A DNA stretch of 35,046 nt from an uncultured Bacteroidales bacterium (GCA_946407715.1 CAMJPH010000019.1:1-35046); one strand, 5' to 3'; shown: positions 1-8,413, counted from the stretch's first letter. A program made the numbers and translations. Notes: generated by a model from the sequence alone, not told the origin.

Positions 1-47
1 GTGCCCACCAGCCAGACGTATTGTTTGAAAAGTGCGGATGCTTTCAT
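1..47 (-). CDS. N-terminal fragment of a leftward gene, possibly a WYL-type regulator
   Basis: An ATG at 47 on the minus strand opens a frame that runs off the left edge after 15 codons (MKASALFKQYVWLVG). A -7 promoter core, TATTTTTG, sits just upstream at 63-70. The start of this peptide resembles the beginning of Bacteroidota helix-turn-helix/WYL regulators, which often open with a short basic stretch followed by a YxWLxxT-like segment. The identification rests on very few residues. The gene start is better supported than the family. Confidence 0.45.
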   Translation of the reverse strand, partial: MKASALFKQYVWLVG

Positions 48-62
48 ATTCGATAATTTTGG

Positions 63-70
63 CAAAAATA
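63..70 (-). promoter_or_regulatory. -7 promoter element for the truncated left-edge gene
   Basis: The minus strand reads TATTTTTG, matching the Bacteroidota consensus TAnnTTTG. It would start transcription near 56, about 9 nt before the ATG at 47. No convincing -33 TTTG was seen at the usual distance. Confidence 0.45.
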
Positions 71-164
71 AGAAAAATCAAGTTTCGCGATCGCTCTTCC
101 GTGGCTGCTGTTGGCGTATGCTCGTGATTTTCCGGAGGAGATTCCGCTCGCGCACTGCGTTCGC

Positions 165-301
165 GGCGGAATGGTGCGCCCCTCCGGAGGAGACCCTGGG
201 CGAGAAGATGGGCGGCGGGGAAAAATCTGCCGTTGCCGGAAACCTCACGACCGCCGCCCGTCTTCTCCCCCTTTCCCCCGTATGCGGAACACCATTCCGC
301 C
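165..301. repeat. GC-rich imperfect inverted repeat (fold-back element)
   Basis: The ends are a perfect 12-bp inverted repeat, GGCGGAATGGTG (165-176) and CACCATTCCGCC (290-301). Inside is a second paired segment, 198-218 with 251-270, about 20 bp with one bulged C and one G-T pair. The unpaired middle is about 32 nt. The sequence is much richer in GC than its neighbours. No target-site duplication is visible at its edges. The rest of 72-385 has no gene I can support. Confidence 0.6.
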
Positions 302-385
302 AGTGACGATAGGAACTAGCGAAATCTCCCCGTTCAAGGACCAACTTTCCCAAAACAGCCTGAGACATACTTGCTGAACTTGAGT

Positions 386-1057
386 TTATTGTTTCATATT
401 TTTCTGAATGTACTTTTCAATTTTTGACGACTTCAGATGCCTAAGCATCATCTTTCTCGCCAATTCTTCATCTTTTTCGTCGTCACATTTTTCATTTTCT
501 TTGTAACGATTCAAAACTTTTTGGTCATAAATATACCAAGCCCAATCCCGTACAGCATTTACATTGATTTTTTGCCTTTCAGCAAAAGCATGAATGGCAT
601 TGTAAAGGTTTGTCCTAAAATCCTGTATGTCGCATACTGCATATACAAGCTTTCCATTATTGTTGCCAAGGAACAAAGAAAAGAGACCAGCCTCACAAAA
701 ATGTCCATTTTCAAGCTTGGGTTCAACAGGCGGGAAAATAAATGATTCAAAATGAAAGACGAAATCATCTCTTTCACCATCATGATACAGATAATGCGGC
801 ACTTCGGGAGAGTGAATGCAATTCTCCGTCCATATCAACAGATCAGCCACTGGATCACGGCCCCATACACCCGACAAAGATATTTCGGCCACAACCACGC
901 CATCGAAACAGACCGTCATGTCCACCCAGCCCGCCTCGGGATCGTTAAAATGGAAATCTATCCTTTTCAAATCTGAAAAGCCGCTTTCCGAAACAGAAGA
1001 GTACATTTCGGCACGTTTCTGAAGCCAAGAGTATGGGACTAAATCTTTCATATTCAA
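386..1057 (-). CDS. Hypothetical cytoplasmic protein (223 aa)
   Basis: I do not recognise a family. The protein has no signal peptide or membrane segment. Its first two thirds are rich in Trp, Phe and acidic residues and look like a mixed alpha/beta fold. The last third is strongly charged, with a Lys/Glu/Asp-rich helix around residues 180-215 and a basic C-terminus. It starts 23 nt after the stop of the 302-aa gene at 1081-1989 on the same strand, so the two are probably co-transcribed. The size, acidic character and setting beside another orphan gene resemble immunity-type proteins of polymorphic toxin loci, but no toxin is visible here. Codon use and lower GC than the AAA gene next door suggest accessory DNA. 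Confidence 0.7.
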   Translation of the reverse strand: MNMKDLVPYSWLQKRAEMYSSVSESGFSDLKRIDFHFNDPEAGWVDMTVCFDGVVVAEISLSGVWGRDPVADLLIWTENCIHSPEVPHYLYHDGERDDFVFHFESFIFPPVEPKLENGHFCEAGLFSLFLGNNNGKLVYAVCDIQDFRTNLYNAIHAFAERQKINVNAVRDWAWYIYDQKVLNRYKENEKCDDEKDEELARKMMLRHLKSSKIEKYIQKNMKQ

Positions 1058-1080
1058 ATCATATTAACATCTATTAAAAC

Positions 1081-1989
1081 TTAAAACTTGAATTTGTTTC
1101 CATTCTCCTCATCCCCACACTTTATCTCCACAACCTCCCCGATTTCCAACTCCTGACTGGCCACCTCTATGTGGGCGCCCTCAAAAATGGCATGTATTGA
1201 ATTTCCGTCCTGATATATTTTAGCCTCACGTAAATAGTCGTTTCGCGGTTCCACATTCATCTTAAACTCATACACATCTTTAAAGCAAAAGGGGATTGTA
1301 TAAACAGCGTTATTCCCATCAAAAGACCATTTAGGACAACAATTGTCAACCCACACGATCAATTCCATTTTGTCACTATCGTAGTCAAACTTGGTCACCA
1401 CGGCATCGTGCAGACAAGACCTATCAGCTCCAAAGAACGCATCTAACTTCTCCAGGCCCACAATTCTTTTTTTCGCCCGTTCACCAATCTCCATCTTTTG
1501 GTATTCCTCTTCAAAATGACGCACTAATGCGGGATTTTGAAAATCAGCGCTATGATGTTCAACATGCTTTTCCCATACTTGTTCCATTCTTTCAGATTCA
1601 TCTTCAGTGAGTACAAGTTCTTGATGATCTCCCCACCAGTCAACTGTTGGAATGGCTTTCGACAACAGACTTGCTTCCAAGACAGGGCCTCGTTTATAAT
1701 GGATAAATTGTTCGATGTTCAATCCCACCCAGTTTCTCTGATGAGGGTTTCCTTCCCACGAACACAAATCACGATGCGGATCGGACTCGAACTTTCCTGT
1801 CATCATAACAAACCTGCTTTGGGGAGCTATGTATAGCATATAAAACTGCACCCCTTGATATATTCCAATAGGGTTTTGTATTGGCCAATGGGAGATGTGG
1901 TAATAGTCGTGATTGTTGATTACTTCTTCCATACTGTGAGGTTGCAACCAACCAGAAGAGTAATGACATGTAAGAATGATGGTTCTCAT
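1081..1989 (-). CDS. Hypothetical two-domain protein, C-terminal half Imm50-like
   Basis: This is a 302-aa soluble protein with no export signal. Residues 1-145 contain many aromatic residues (for example WPIQNPIGIYQGVQFYML) and could be a PUA/EVE-like barrel, but I cannot confirm this. After a charged linker around 145-180, the segment near residues 185-300 opens with FFGADRSCLHDAVVTKFDYD. It continues as alternating strands, a pattern like Imm50-type immunity or related small domains that begin with an F-x-LHDA motif. It is followed at 23 nt by the 223-aa gene, probably the same transcript. A promoter-like 38-bp sequence at 2008-2045, also found upstream of the AAA gene, lies just upstream. 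Function unknown. Confidence 0.7.
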   Translation of the reverse strand: MRTIILTCHYSSGWLQPHSMEEVINNHDYYHISHWPIQNPIGIYQGVQFYMLYIAPQSRFVMMTGKFESDPHRDLCSWEGNPHQRNWVGLNIEQFIHYKRGPVLEASLLSKAIPTVDWWGDHQELVLTEDESERMEQVWEKHVEHHSADFQNPALVRHFEEEYQKMEIGERAKKRIVGLEKLDAFFGADRSCLHDAVVTKFDYDSDKMELIVWVDNCCPKWSFDGNNAVYTIPFCFKDVYEFKMNVEPRNDYLREAKIYQDGNSIHAIFEGAHIEVASQELEIGEVVEIKCGDEENGNKFKF

Positions 1990-2007
1990 ACTGTTCTAAA
2001 ATTTCGA

Positions 2008-2045
2008 GGCAAAATTACCGCCCGACTGCGCCAAAAAGCGGACCA
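2008..2045 (-). promoter_or_regulatory. 38-bp repeat, copy 1, with a promoter core upstream of the 302-aa gene
   Basis: It is identical to 3782-3819 except for one base. On the minus strand it ends in GGTAATTTTGCC, whose TAATTTTG (complement of 2010-2017) fits the TAnnTTTG -7 element. It would start transcription near 2003, 14 nt before the ATG at 1989. A TTTTTG lies upstream but only 14 nt from the TA, closer than usual for a -33 box. Confidence 0.55.
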
Positions 2046-2060
2046 GGCACATTATTCTTC

Positions 2061-3752
2061 TCAGAATTTTTCCGGCAAGTCCTCCTTCGTGATTTCCGCC
2101 AGTTTTTCCGATGTGAGGTTCACCTCCGTCGAGAGGCGGTTGGCCTGCCGCTGCAGGGTGCGCTCGAAGACGTTGCGGACGAAGCGGGCGTTGCCGAAGT
2201 TAGCGTCCTTGTGCGCCACCGCCTCCCCGAAATAGTTCTTCAGCGCTGTCGCCGCGTCGGGCGTGATGGTGTAATCGAACTCCTTGAGCTGCTTGAGGAA
2301 TATCTGGTAAAGTTCGTCGGCATTGTAGTCCGGAAATTCAATGTAGCGGCTGAACCGCGACTGCAAGCCGGGGTTGGAGTCGATGAACGCCTTCATCTCG
2401 TTGGTATAGCCAGCGAGAATCACCACTAACCGCTTGCGGTCATCCTCCATGCGTTTGAGCAGCGTGGCCACGGCCTCTCTTCCATAATCCATTTCCCCGC
2501 CACCCACCAGAGAGTAGGCTTCGTCAATGAACAGTATGCCATCTAACGCCTTGTCGATAACCTTGTTGGTCTTGACCGCCGTCTGTCCAACGTACTCTGC
2601 CACGAGTCCTGACCGGTCGGTCTCCACCAGATGCCCCTTCGAGACCACACCGAGATTTTTGTAAATCTTCGCCAAGATTCGCGCCACGGTGGTCTTGCCG
2701 GTTCCGGGGTTACCTGTGAAGACACAGTGGTAAGAGGTGGGTGGCACCTTCATCCCCTTTTGCTGACGTTTGTTCTGAATGAGGATGAAGTCGGAAAGCG
2801 CTTCGACCTCTCTTTTGACGCTGCCAAGCCCCACCAGTCCGTTCAGCTCGGCGGAAACATCCTTTCCTAAAGAGGAATTCCGATAGACGGTCTCTCTTTC
2901 GTCATCGTTGTCGTAAAACCGTGTGTTGACACCGCCGCTCTGCAACTGCATGATGGAGCTGAGCCAGGCGGACTCCTTGTCGGTGACGACATTGTCCGCT
3001 TTGGCCACGATGGAGGCGAAACGATAGAGTTTGATGACATACCGCTGCCGATAGCGCTCGTCCATCCTTCCCAACACATGTGCCACAAAAAACGTGTCGG
3101 TCTCTTCTTTAGGTATCTCGTTGAGAGGGTCGTTAATGCCCTTGATGATGGTCTCCGAAAGGGCATGGTTGGCGAGAAGATACAATTTGCGGTAATTCCA
3201 ATACTGAAGTCTTTCACATTTCCAAGTGCGCTCTATGAAATAATAAAGGCCGTAGCTTGTTTTATTTATCGTGTCGCAAGGAAGCCCTAACCCCTTGTAA
3301 CAACGCACCATGTCTATCCAAAACAGCCACTGGATTTTGCTTGTCGCATTTTGGAGTTTGTTCCCGTTTACCTGAAAGTTATACCCGCAATCCTCCACCT
3401 CTTTCTCAAAGTCCTCAGAGTAGCACGCGAACTCGTACTCCCTCACAAGGTCGTCCACTGCCTTGCTGATTTGATCGAAGTATCTCTCGTCAATATACTG
3501 GGAATTTCCCTCTGTTCTATGCCGGGATTTTTCCTCTATTCTGGGATTTGCACTCTGTTTCAAATCCCGAGGCGTTTTTTTTAACGAAGCGGGCAATCTC
3601 TTATACAATTTGCGAATGAGGAGAATGCCAAGCACCAGCACAATGACACCGACCCAAAAATTCAGCAAGAACGCTTCAACAACCAAACATGAAGCTATGA
3701 CGCCAACAATAACAAAACATACACCTTTAACAACTGTTCCAACTTTGCTCAT
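2061..3752 (-). CDS. Membrane-anchored CbxX/SpoVK-type AAA+ ATPase with TerB-like region
   Basis: This is a 563-aa protein. Residues 8-48 form two adjacent hydrophobic segments, probably a membrane hairpin. They are followed by a charged linker. Residues about 237-272 (YRFASIVAKADNVVTDKESA) resemble the acidic metal-site helices of TerB-like domains. The C-terminal half is a CbxX/CfqX-type AAA+ module: Walker A GNPGTGKTT with K353, Walker B ILFIDEA with D410 and E411, an LAGYTNEM segment (sensor 1 region), and the arginine-bearing NPGLQSRF motif. Family members remodel protein complexes using ATP, such as CbbX on Rubisco or EccA in type VII secretion. The target here is unknown. A 38-bp promoter-like repeat lies upstream and is repeated upstream of the next gene. 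The gene is intact. Confidence 0.9.
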   Translation of the reverse strand: MSKVGTVVKGVCFVIVGVIASCLVVEAFLLNFWVGVIVLVLGILLIRKLYKRLPASLKKTPRDLKQSANPRIEEKSRHRTEGNSQYIDERYFDQISKAVDDLVREYEFACYSEDFEKEVEDCGYNFQVNGNKLQNATSKIQWLFWIDMVRCYKGLGLPCDTINKTSYGLYYFIERTWKCERLQYWNYRKLYLLANHALSETIIKGINDPLNEIPKEETDTFFVAHVLGRMDERYRQRYVIKLYRFASIVAKADNVVTDKESAWLSSIMQLQSGGVNTRFYDNDDERETVYRNSSLGKDVSAELNGLVGLGSVKREVEALSDFILIQNKRQQKGMKVPPTSYHCVFTGNPGTGKTTVARILAKIYKNLGVVSKGHLVETDRSGLVAEYVGQTAVKTNKVIDKALDGILFIDEAYSLVGGGEMDYGREAVATLLKRMEDDRKRLVVILAGYTNEMKAFIDSNPGLQSRFSRYIEFPDYNADELYQIFLKQLKEFDYTITPDAATALKNYFGEAVAHKDANFGNARFVRNVFERTLQRQANRLSTEVNLTSEKLAEITKEDLPEKF

Positions 3753-3781
3753 TATTTTGAGGTTATTCTAAATTTCAACGC

Positions 3782-3819
3782 GGCAAAATTACCACCCGAC
3801 TGCGCCAAAAAGCGGACCA
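3782..3819 (-). promoter_or_regulatory. 38-bp repeat, copy 2, with a promoter core upstream of the AAA+ gene
   Basis: It differs from 2008-2045 by one base (A for G at the seventh position of the CAAAATTACC segment). The minus strand carries TAATTTTG (complement of 3784-3791), predicting a start near 3777, about 25 nt ahead of the ATG at 3752. The two copies bracket the AAA+ gene exactly, one on each side. Confidence 0.55.
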
Positions 3820-3853
3820 ATAGTAATGGAAACACCCAATTCGCCCAATTCGC

Positions 3854-4132
3854 TTAATTCGCCGACAACCACCACACCGCCAGCGCCACCTGCGCGACAA
3901 ATATCGCCGGCACGCCGTACTTGAACTTCTTGTGCTGGGTCTTGTGGCGCCACACCTGCATCCCCAACCACGCCCCGACGCTTCCGCCGACGGCCGCCAT
4001 CCCCAATAGCACGCTTTCGGGGATGCGCCACCGATTGTGCTGCGCCTTCCATTTGTCAATGCCGTACGCGAAAAAGGTCACCACCGTGATGATGGCCAAA
4101 TATATCAGAACTATATTTTTGAATTCCAGCAT
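3854..4132 (-). CDS. DUF1294 family small membrane protein
   Basis: This is a 92-aa protein with an N-terminal hydrophobic helix (VLIYLAIITVVTFFAYGIDK), the FAYGIDKWKA and RWRIPESVLLGMAAVGGSVGA motifs typical of DUF1294, and a second membrane helix at the C-terminus (PAIFVAQVALAVWW). Family function is unknown. I prefer the ATG at 4132 over the in-frame ATG at 4156. The -7 element TATTTTTG on the minus strand (complement of 4171-4178) would leave only about 8 nt of leader for the longer form, and family members start just before the first helix. The gene is divergent from the large secreted protein at 4259. Confidence 0.85.
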   Translation of the reverse strand: MLEFKNIVLIYLAIITVVTFFAYGIDKWKAQHNRWRIPESVLLGMAAVGGSVGAWLGMQVWRHKTQHKKFKYGVPAIFVAQVALAVWWLSAN

Positions 4133-4170
4133 TATAATCGGTCTTTTTATATCCATTTTGAAAACAAATG

Positions 4171-4178
4171 CAAAAATA
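4171..4178 (-). promoter_or_regulatory. -7 promoter element for the DUF1294 gene
   Basis: The minus strand reads TATTTTTG, a match to TAnnTTTG, about 40 nt upstream of the preferred ATG at 4132. It lies back to back with the rightward promoter at 4191-4224. Confidence 0.45.
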
Positions 4179-4190
4179 AAAAAATTAACC

Positions 4191-4224
4191 TTTGCGTGTT
4201 GGTTTTGAAAAATATGTACCTTTG
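4191..4224 (+). promoter_or_regulatory. Bacteroidota-type promoter for the 820-aa secreted protein
   Basis: TTTG at 4191-4194 (-33) and TACCTTTG at 4217-4224 (-7) are separated by 22 nt. A start near 4231 would give a leader of about 28 nt before the ATG at 4259. Confidence 0.55.
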
Positions 4225-4258
4225 CTAAATTTAAATTGAAATCTTAAAATTGTTGCTT

Positions 4259-6721
4259 ATGAATATAAAATCTATCCTTTCGACTCTTTTTATAGTATTG
4301 TTTTTCAACATCTTATCATTTTCTCAAACGGAAAATCAGTATAGCAAATTCAATCCCGTATCATTGAAGGAAAATGCCAAATATGTGCGGAATTTTGCGC
4401 CGAACAATTACGACGAGAAAATTCTGTACCAATGTTTGACCGATATGGTTAATATGGCCCGCGCCGAATTCCGCTACGTCCCGAAAATGGAACACGATCT
4501 CAGCTTGGATTCTACAGCACAATACCAAGCTGACTTCCAAGCGTCCAAAGATGAGAAAACGTTGGAAAACAACGCACCGTATAAGACGACTTATTTCCGA
4601 CTGCGAAAATATGGTCTGGCTGGCAACGGCGAGGAGCTGGTAGCCAAAGCGAAGGCCTATTTGGGTGAGACCGAGTACACCTATTACGACCTTTCTCTCG
4701 CGCTTGTCCAATCCATCCTCAAAAATGTGAAGACCGCCGATGTCATGCTGAATGAGCAATATACCTACATGGGGCTTGGATTCAACACAGACGCTGCGAT
4801 GAAGAGCATGTACCTCTCGCTGATTCTCGGTAACGACCGCTCGTTCAACCATTACAAGGCAGGATTCAACGACAAAGATGTTCCCTACACCAAAGGACAG
4901 GCAGGTTTGAAAGGTTATGACGAGAAAATCTGCAAGAAATGTGCTTCGGAACCCGGTTTGGAGGTTCTTTCCGAATGGGTCTCCATAAACAAAAACGGCG
5001 AGATTTACATCAACTGCGACAACCACAAGGAATTGAAACGGCTTGTCGGCAAAGAAGGCGACGCCATTGCGATTGACATCATTCAGGAAGGGCAGTACGA
5101 ATGCGATCACCATCAAGTGGATTACGACCTTTACCATCGCGGAACGGTCACCAAGCCGATCACCTTCGAGAAGATGATGGCCGCCAACGAGAATGCCAAC
5201 CTCAAGTCCGGCAAACTCATCGCGAAACTCGGCACGCTGCCCGACAATGTTGACGACAGCAAGAATCTGGAACTCGCCGTGCTGGTGCTGAAGGAGGGCA
5301 ACCGCGTGTGCCGCTCCGTCATCGCCAAGCACATTGAGAGCAAAGGCGCCGACTACACTGAGAAAATCAATTTCGTGAAGGACGAGGTGGGCATCAAGAG
5401 CACCGGCGAATGGACAATCTCACCTGAAGACGGCACTTTCAGCGTATCATTCCCATACGATGCCAAAAAAGTCGATTATACCGCCGCCGGTTTCAACTTA
5501 GACAAGAAAGACCCTAACATGCCGCAATATAAGGTCAACAGCGTGGAGCTCATCTCCCACATCTCCCCCGACTACTACCAAGACGCCTCCTACAAAACCA
5601 TCCAGGAAAAACGTGCCGCCGCCGTTAAGAAAGATTTGCAAAGATATTTCCCTGGCATGGACATCAAGCTGGTCTATGACTACTGCTGGGACGAGTTCAA
5701 GGAGAAAATCACCCAACACGAGGAATATTACGATTTGAGTTTCAAGACGTTAGAGGAAGCCGCCAAGGAACTGCGCCTATACAATCGTTATGCCGCCAAA
5801 ATACTGGACACCAACTACTTGGCTCCGCTCCGTACAATGGAACTCCGTCAATCGGTGACCTACTACGCCGACTCCCCGTCCAGCGAGGAGGCTTTCGCCT
5901 TGTGGAAGTTCAACAATGCCGTCAAAGATTCGAAAAAGCTCGGTTTCGCCATGTCGGTGGAGGACTACATCCTCAAACAGGTTGAAAACGGCAAGTTCTC
6001 TTCGTCTTCATTGGAAAAGATGGAAATTCCGTTTAAGAAAGAGTATCAGACGTTGCTGAACAACAAATTGTACGCCCAATACTACAAGAGTTCGAAGTTG
6101 ACTCCTGCCATGGCCGAGCAGATGACGAAAATCTATAACCTCAACACAAACAATCAGTTGCTGATGTACAACACCACCATAGCCGATGTCCTTGCCGCCA
6201 CCATCAACTCCACGGCTGACATCGCCAAGACCCAGACCGCCATCGACAAACTCTACACCATCCCAGCCATCCCGAAAGACCGCGTGAACAGCCTGAATCT
6301 CGAATATCAGTTCAAAGTCATCAACTACTTGGACACGATGCCCGCTAATACCGAGACTACAGCATTGGTTAACAGCACTTACGCCAAAATCAAGGAAATC
6401 CGCAATGAAAAATTGGACAGTTGGAAAAACGCCTTCAAACTGGCATCGTACTTCAACAAACGCCATGACTACATGTATTCCCTGTCGCTGATGACACCCT
6501 TCCTTGATGACCCGACCATCTCAGAAGACTTTATCTTTTCATACGTCTCTCTGGCGGCGCACCGCGAGGAAACCTACCTGAGCGGTCTCTTCACAAAGGC
6601 TTTGCAATTGGCGGCAGACAGGAATGCGGCTCGCCTGTGCGGCCTGATTGACAAGTTGCCGTCATGCATCTTGGAGAACGAAGAGGCGAAGAAGATTATT
6701 TGCAAGGCGTGCAATAGGTAG
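4259..6721 (+). CDS. Large secreted protein with degenerate CAP-like N-terminal domain
   Basis: This is an 820-aa protein with a signal peptide (ILSTLFIVLFFNILSFSQ, cleavage near residue 23). Residues about 50-195 resemble a CAP/SCP domain: an MVNMARAEF helix, then LSLDSTAQYQADFQ, a GNGEELV segment matching the family's GEN motif, and a YTYMGLGFN strand. The usual zinc-binding histidines are not evident, so catalysis is doubtful. The rest is alpha/beta and then largely helical, with no family I can name; residues about 430-480 (VELISHISPDYYQD and the following helix) loosely recall an OmpA-like segment. There is no T9SS tail. ATG 4259 is preferred to the TTG at 4250, because it starts directly at the basic n-region of the signal peptide and follows a good promoter. 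Confidence 0.8.
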   Translation: MNIKSILSTLFIVLFFNILSFSQTENQYSKFNPVSLKENAKYVRNFAPNNYDEKILYQCLTDMVNMARAEFRYVPKMEHDLSLDSTAQYQADFQASKDEKTLENNAPYKTTYFRLRKYGLAGNGEELVAKAKAYLGETEYTYYDLSLALVQSILKNVKTADVMLNEQYTYMGLGFNTDAAMKSMYLSLILGNDRSFNHYKAGFNDKDVPYTKGQAGLKGYDEKICKKCASEPGLEVLSEWVSINKNGEIYINCDNHKELKRLVGKEGDAIAIDIIQEGQYECDHHQVDYDLYHRGTVTKPITFEKMMAANENANLKSGKLIAKLGTLPDNVDDSKNLELAVLVLKEGNRVCRSVIAKHIESKGADYTEKINFVKDEVGIKSTGEWTISPEDGTFSVSFPYDAKKVDYTAAGFNLDKKDPNMPQYKVNSVELISHISPDYYQDASYKTIQEKRAAAVKKDLQRYFPGMDIKLVYDYCWDEFKEKITQHEEYYDLSFKTLEEAAKELRLYNRYAAKILDTNYLAPLRTMELRQSVTYYADSPSSEEAFALWKFNNAVKDSKKLGFAMSVEDYILKQVENGKFSSSSLEKMEIPFKKEYQTLLNNKLYAQYYKSSKLTPAMAEQMTKIYNLNTNNQLLMYNTTIADVLAATINSTADIAKTQTAIDKLYTIPAIPKDRVNSLNLEYQFKVINYLDTMPANTETTALVNSTYAKIKEIRNEKLDSWKNAFKLASYFNKRHDYMYSLSLMTPFLDDPTISEDFIFSYVSLAAHREETYLSGLFTKALQLAADRNAARLCGLIDKLPSCILENEEAKKIICKACNR

Positions 6722-6883
6722 TGGGTTCAATGGTCGAGATTCAAGGGTCGAGGTTTTGTGCCTATTGAAACGTGTTTGTTTAAAGATATTCCTTGAGCAG
6801 TCTCGAAGAGACAATACGCACGGAGTGCAATTAACTCCACATAAGGCGTAAGCCACAGTGTGGGGTTGTCAAAGCCAAGAATA

Positions 6884-7909
6884 ATGAATGATACTGTTAA
6901 GAATCCAGAAGAGAAAGACGAATTATACGAACATTTCAGGTTCGAGGTCACGGCGGGCACGGAGATGCTCCGCATTGACAAATATCTGTTCAATCTGATT
7001 GCCAACACGTCACGCAACAAAGTGCAGCAGGCGGCGAAGGCAGATTGCATCTTAGTGAACGGCAAGCCCGTGAAGCAGAACTACAAGGTGCGCCCCGGCG
7101 ACACCATTTCCGTGCTGATGCCGAACCCGCCCAATGACACCGAGATTCTGCCCGAAAACATCCCGCTGAATATCGTCTATGAAGACAATGATCTCCTGAT
7201 TGTCAACAAGGAGGCGGGCATGGTGGTGCATCCGGCTTATGGGAACTATACGGGAACGTTGGTTAATGCGCTGTACTACTACTTTCGCGATCAGAAATTG
7301 GAGGACGGCTCCCCGATGAAGCCGCTGTTAGTGCATCGCATCGACAAGAACACTTCAGGGCTGCTTGCGGTTACCAAGAACGAGTTGGCGCAGATGCGGT
7401 TAGCCAAAACGTTCTTCGACCACGATTTGGAACGCAAGTACTGGGCGTTGGTGTGGGGTGACATGGAGGAGGACTCCGGAACCATTGTGGGCAACGTGGG
7501 ACGCAATCCCAAAGACCGCATGGTGATGACCGTCTTTCCCGAGGGCAGCGACCAGGGCAAGCATGCGGTCACGCACTGGCGCGTGGTGGAGCGGTTCGGT
7601 TATGTGACGCTGATCGAGTGTCAGTTAGAGACTGGCCGCACGCACCAAATCCGCGTCCATCTGCAACATATCGGACATCCGCTCTTCAATGACGAGGCTT
7701 ACGGCGGGAACCGCATCCTCAAAGGCACCACGTTCACCAAATACCAGCAGTTCATCCGCAACTGCTTCACCCTCCTGCCGCGTCAGGCTTTGCACGCCAA
7801 GTCGCTCGGTTTCAAGCACCCGATTACCGGCAAGAACATTCTGTTTGAGTCGGAGCTTCCAGCAGATTTCAATGCCGTTGTTGAAAAGTGGCGGAACGGG
7901 ATGAGATAA
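6884..7909 (+). CDS. rluD: RluD-type 23S rRNA pseudouridine synthase
   Basis: This 341-aa protein has an N-terminal S4 RNA-binding domain (about residues 20-90, including RIDKYLFNLI and ILVNGKPVKQNYKVRPGD). The catalytic domain follows, with HRIDKNTSG carrying the nucleophile D154 and the GRTHQIRVHLQHIGHPLFND motif. Enzymes of this family convert uridines to pseudouridine in helix 69 of 23S rRNA. The length is normal. The ATG at 6884 is chosen over the GTG at 6860, because the residues before it (MGLSKPRI) are not family-like. A start-less membrane-peptide frame follows directly after the stop. Confidence 0.93.
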   Translation: MNDTVKNPEEKDELYEHFRFEVTAGTEMLRIDKYLFNLIANTSRNKVQQAAKADCILVNGKPVKQNYKVRPGDTISVLMPNPPNDTEILPENIPLNIVYEDNDLLIVNKEAGMVVHPAYGNYTGTLVNALYYYFRDQKLEDGSPMKPLLVHRIDKNTSGLLAVTKNELAQMRLAKTFFDHDLERKYWALVWGDMEEDSGTIVGNVGRNPKDRMVMTVFPEGSDQGKHAVTHWRVVERFGYVTLIECQLETGRTHQIRVHLQHIGHPLFNDEAYGGNRILKGTTFTKYQQFIRNCFTLLPRQALHAKSLGFKHPITGKNILFESELPADFNAVVEKWRNGMR

Positions 7910-8002
7910 GAGTTCTTTCGCACCATCCTGAAAACCATCGCAGCCTTCATTATCGTTTTTGTGCTGCTTATCGCGTTCTTCGTTTCATTGGGTTGGCCAT
8001 AA
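7910..8002 (+). pseudogene. Start-less single-helix membrane peptide frame after rluD
   Basis: In the frame immediately after the rluD stop codon are 30 sense codons and a TAA. They encode an N-terminal FFRTILKT, a long hydrophobic helix (AAFIIVFVLLIAFFVSLGWP) and nothing more. There is no ATG, GTG or TTG before the helix. It reads like the start of a small membrane protein or a signal anchor that has lost its start codon, or a read-through extension of RluD. Expression is uncertain. Confidence 0.3.
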
Positions 8003-8066
8003 ATTGGTTCGAATAAGCAAGCTGCTTGGCTTTAATTTGTTCTTCTCGTGGTGAATATTACCATCA

Positions 8067-8100
8067 AAAAAAGCACCTCCGAATCGGAAGTGCTTTTTTA
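8067..8100. terminator. Bidirectional terminator between rluD and rpmA
   Basis: The stem is GCACCTCCG-AAT-CGGAAGTGC with one mismatch, flanked by A-run on the left and T-run on the right. It can therefore stop transcription from either side of these convergent units. Confidence 0.85.
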
Positions 8101-8121
8101 CGAAATCTCGAACAATCTCAC

Positions 8122-8382
8122 TTACTCTTGCGTGGGAACCACGGAAACATAAGATCTGTCCTTGTAGGTTTTCTTGAATTCAACAATGCCGTCGCACAAA
8201 GCGAAGAGGGTGTGATCTTTACCCATTCCCACGTTCTTGCCAGGGTTGTGGACGGTTCCTCTTTGGCGGACGATGATGTTGCCAGCTTTGGCAAATTGAC
8301 CACCGAAGATCTTTAAACCTAATCTTTTACTCGCTGATTCGCGGCCGTTCTGAGAACTACCGACACCTTTTTTATGAGCCAT
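8122..8382 (-). CDS. rpmA: 50S ribosomal protein L27
   Basis: This 86-aa protein starts [20 protein letters not shown] and continues with [17 protein letters not shown] and the GKDHTLFAL motif, all hallmarks of L27. L27 sits at the peptidyl transferase region of the large subunit. The normal length, the position 31 nt after rplU on the same strand and the terminator just downstream mark this as the end of an rplU-rpmA operon. Confidence 0.98.
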   Translation of the reverse strand: MAHKKGVGSSQNGRESASKRLGLKIFGGQFAKAGNIIVRQRGTVHNPGKNVGMGKDHTLFALCDGIVEFKKTYKDRSYVSVVPTQE

Positions 8383-8413
8383 AAGTCTAAATTTTAATCG
8401 TTAACACTAAATT

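Noticed and set aside
4361..5332. 323-aa open frame antisense to the large secreted protein
   Set aside because: Its composition (runs of Val, Phe, Leu) is that of a mirror frame, and there is no promoter or family motif.
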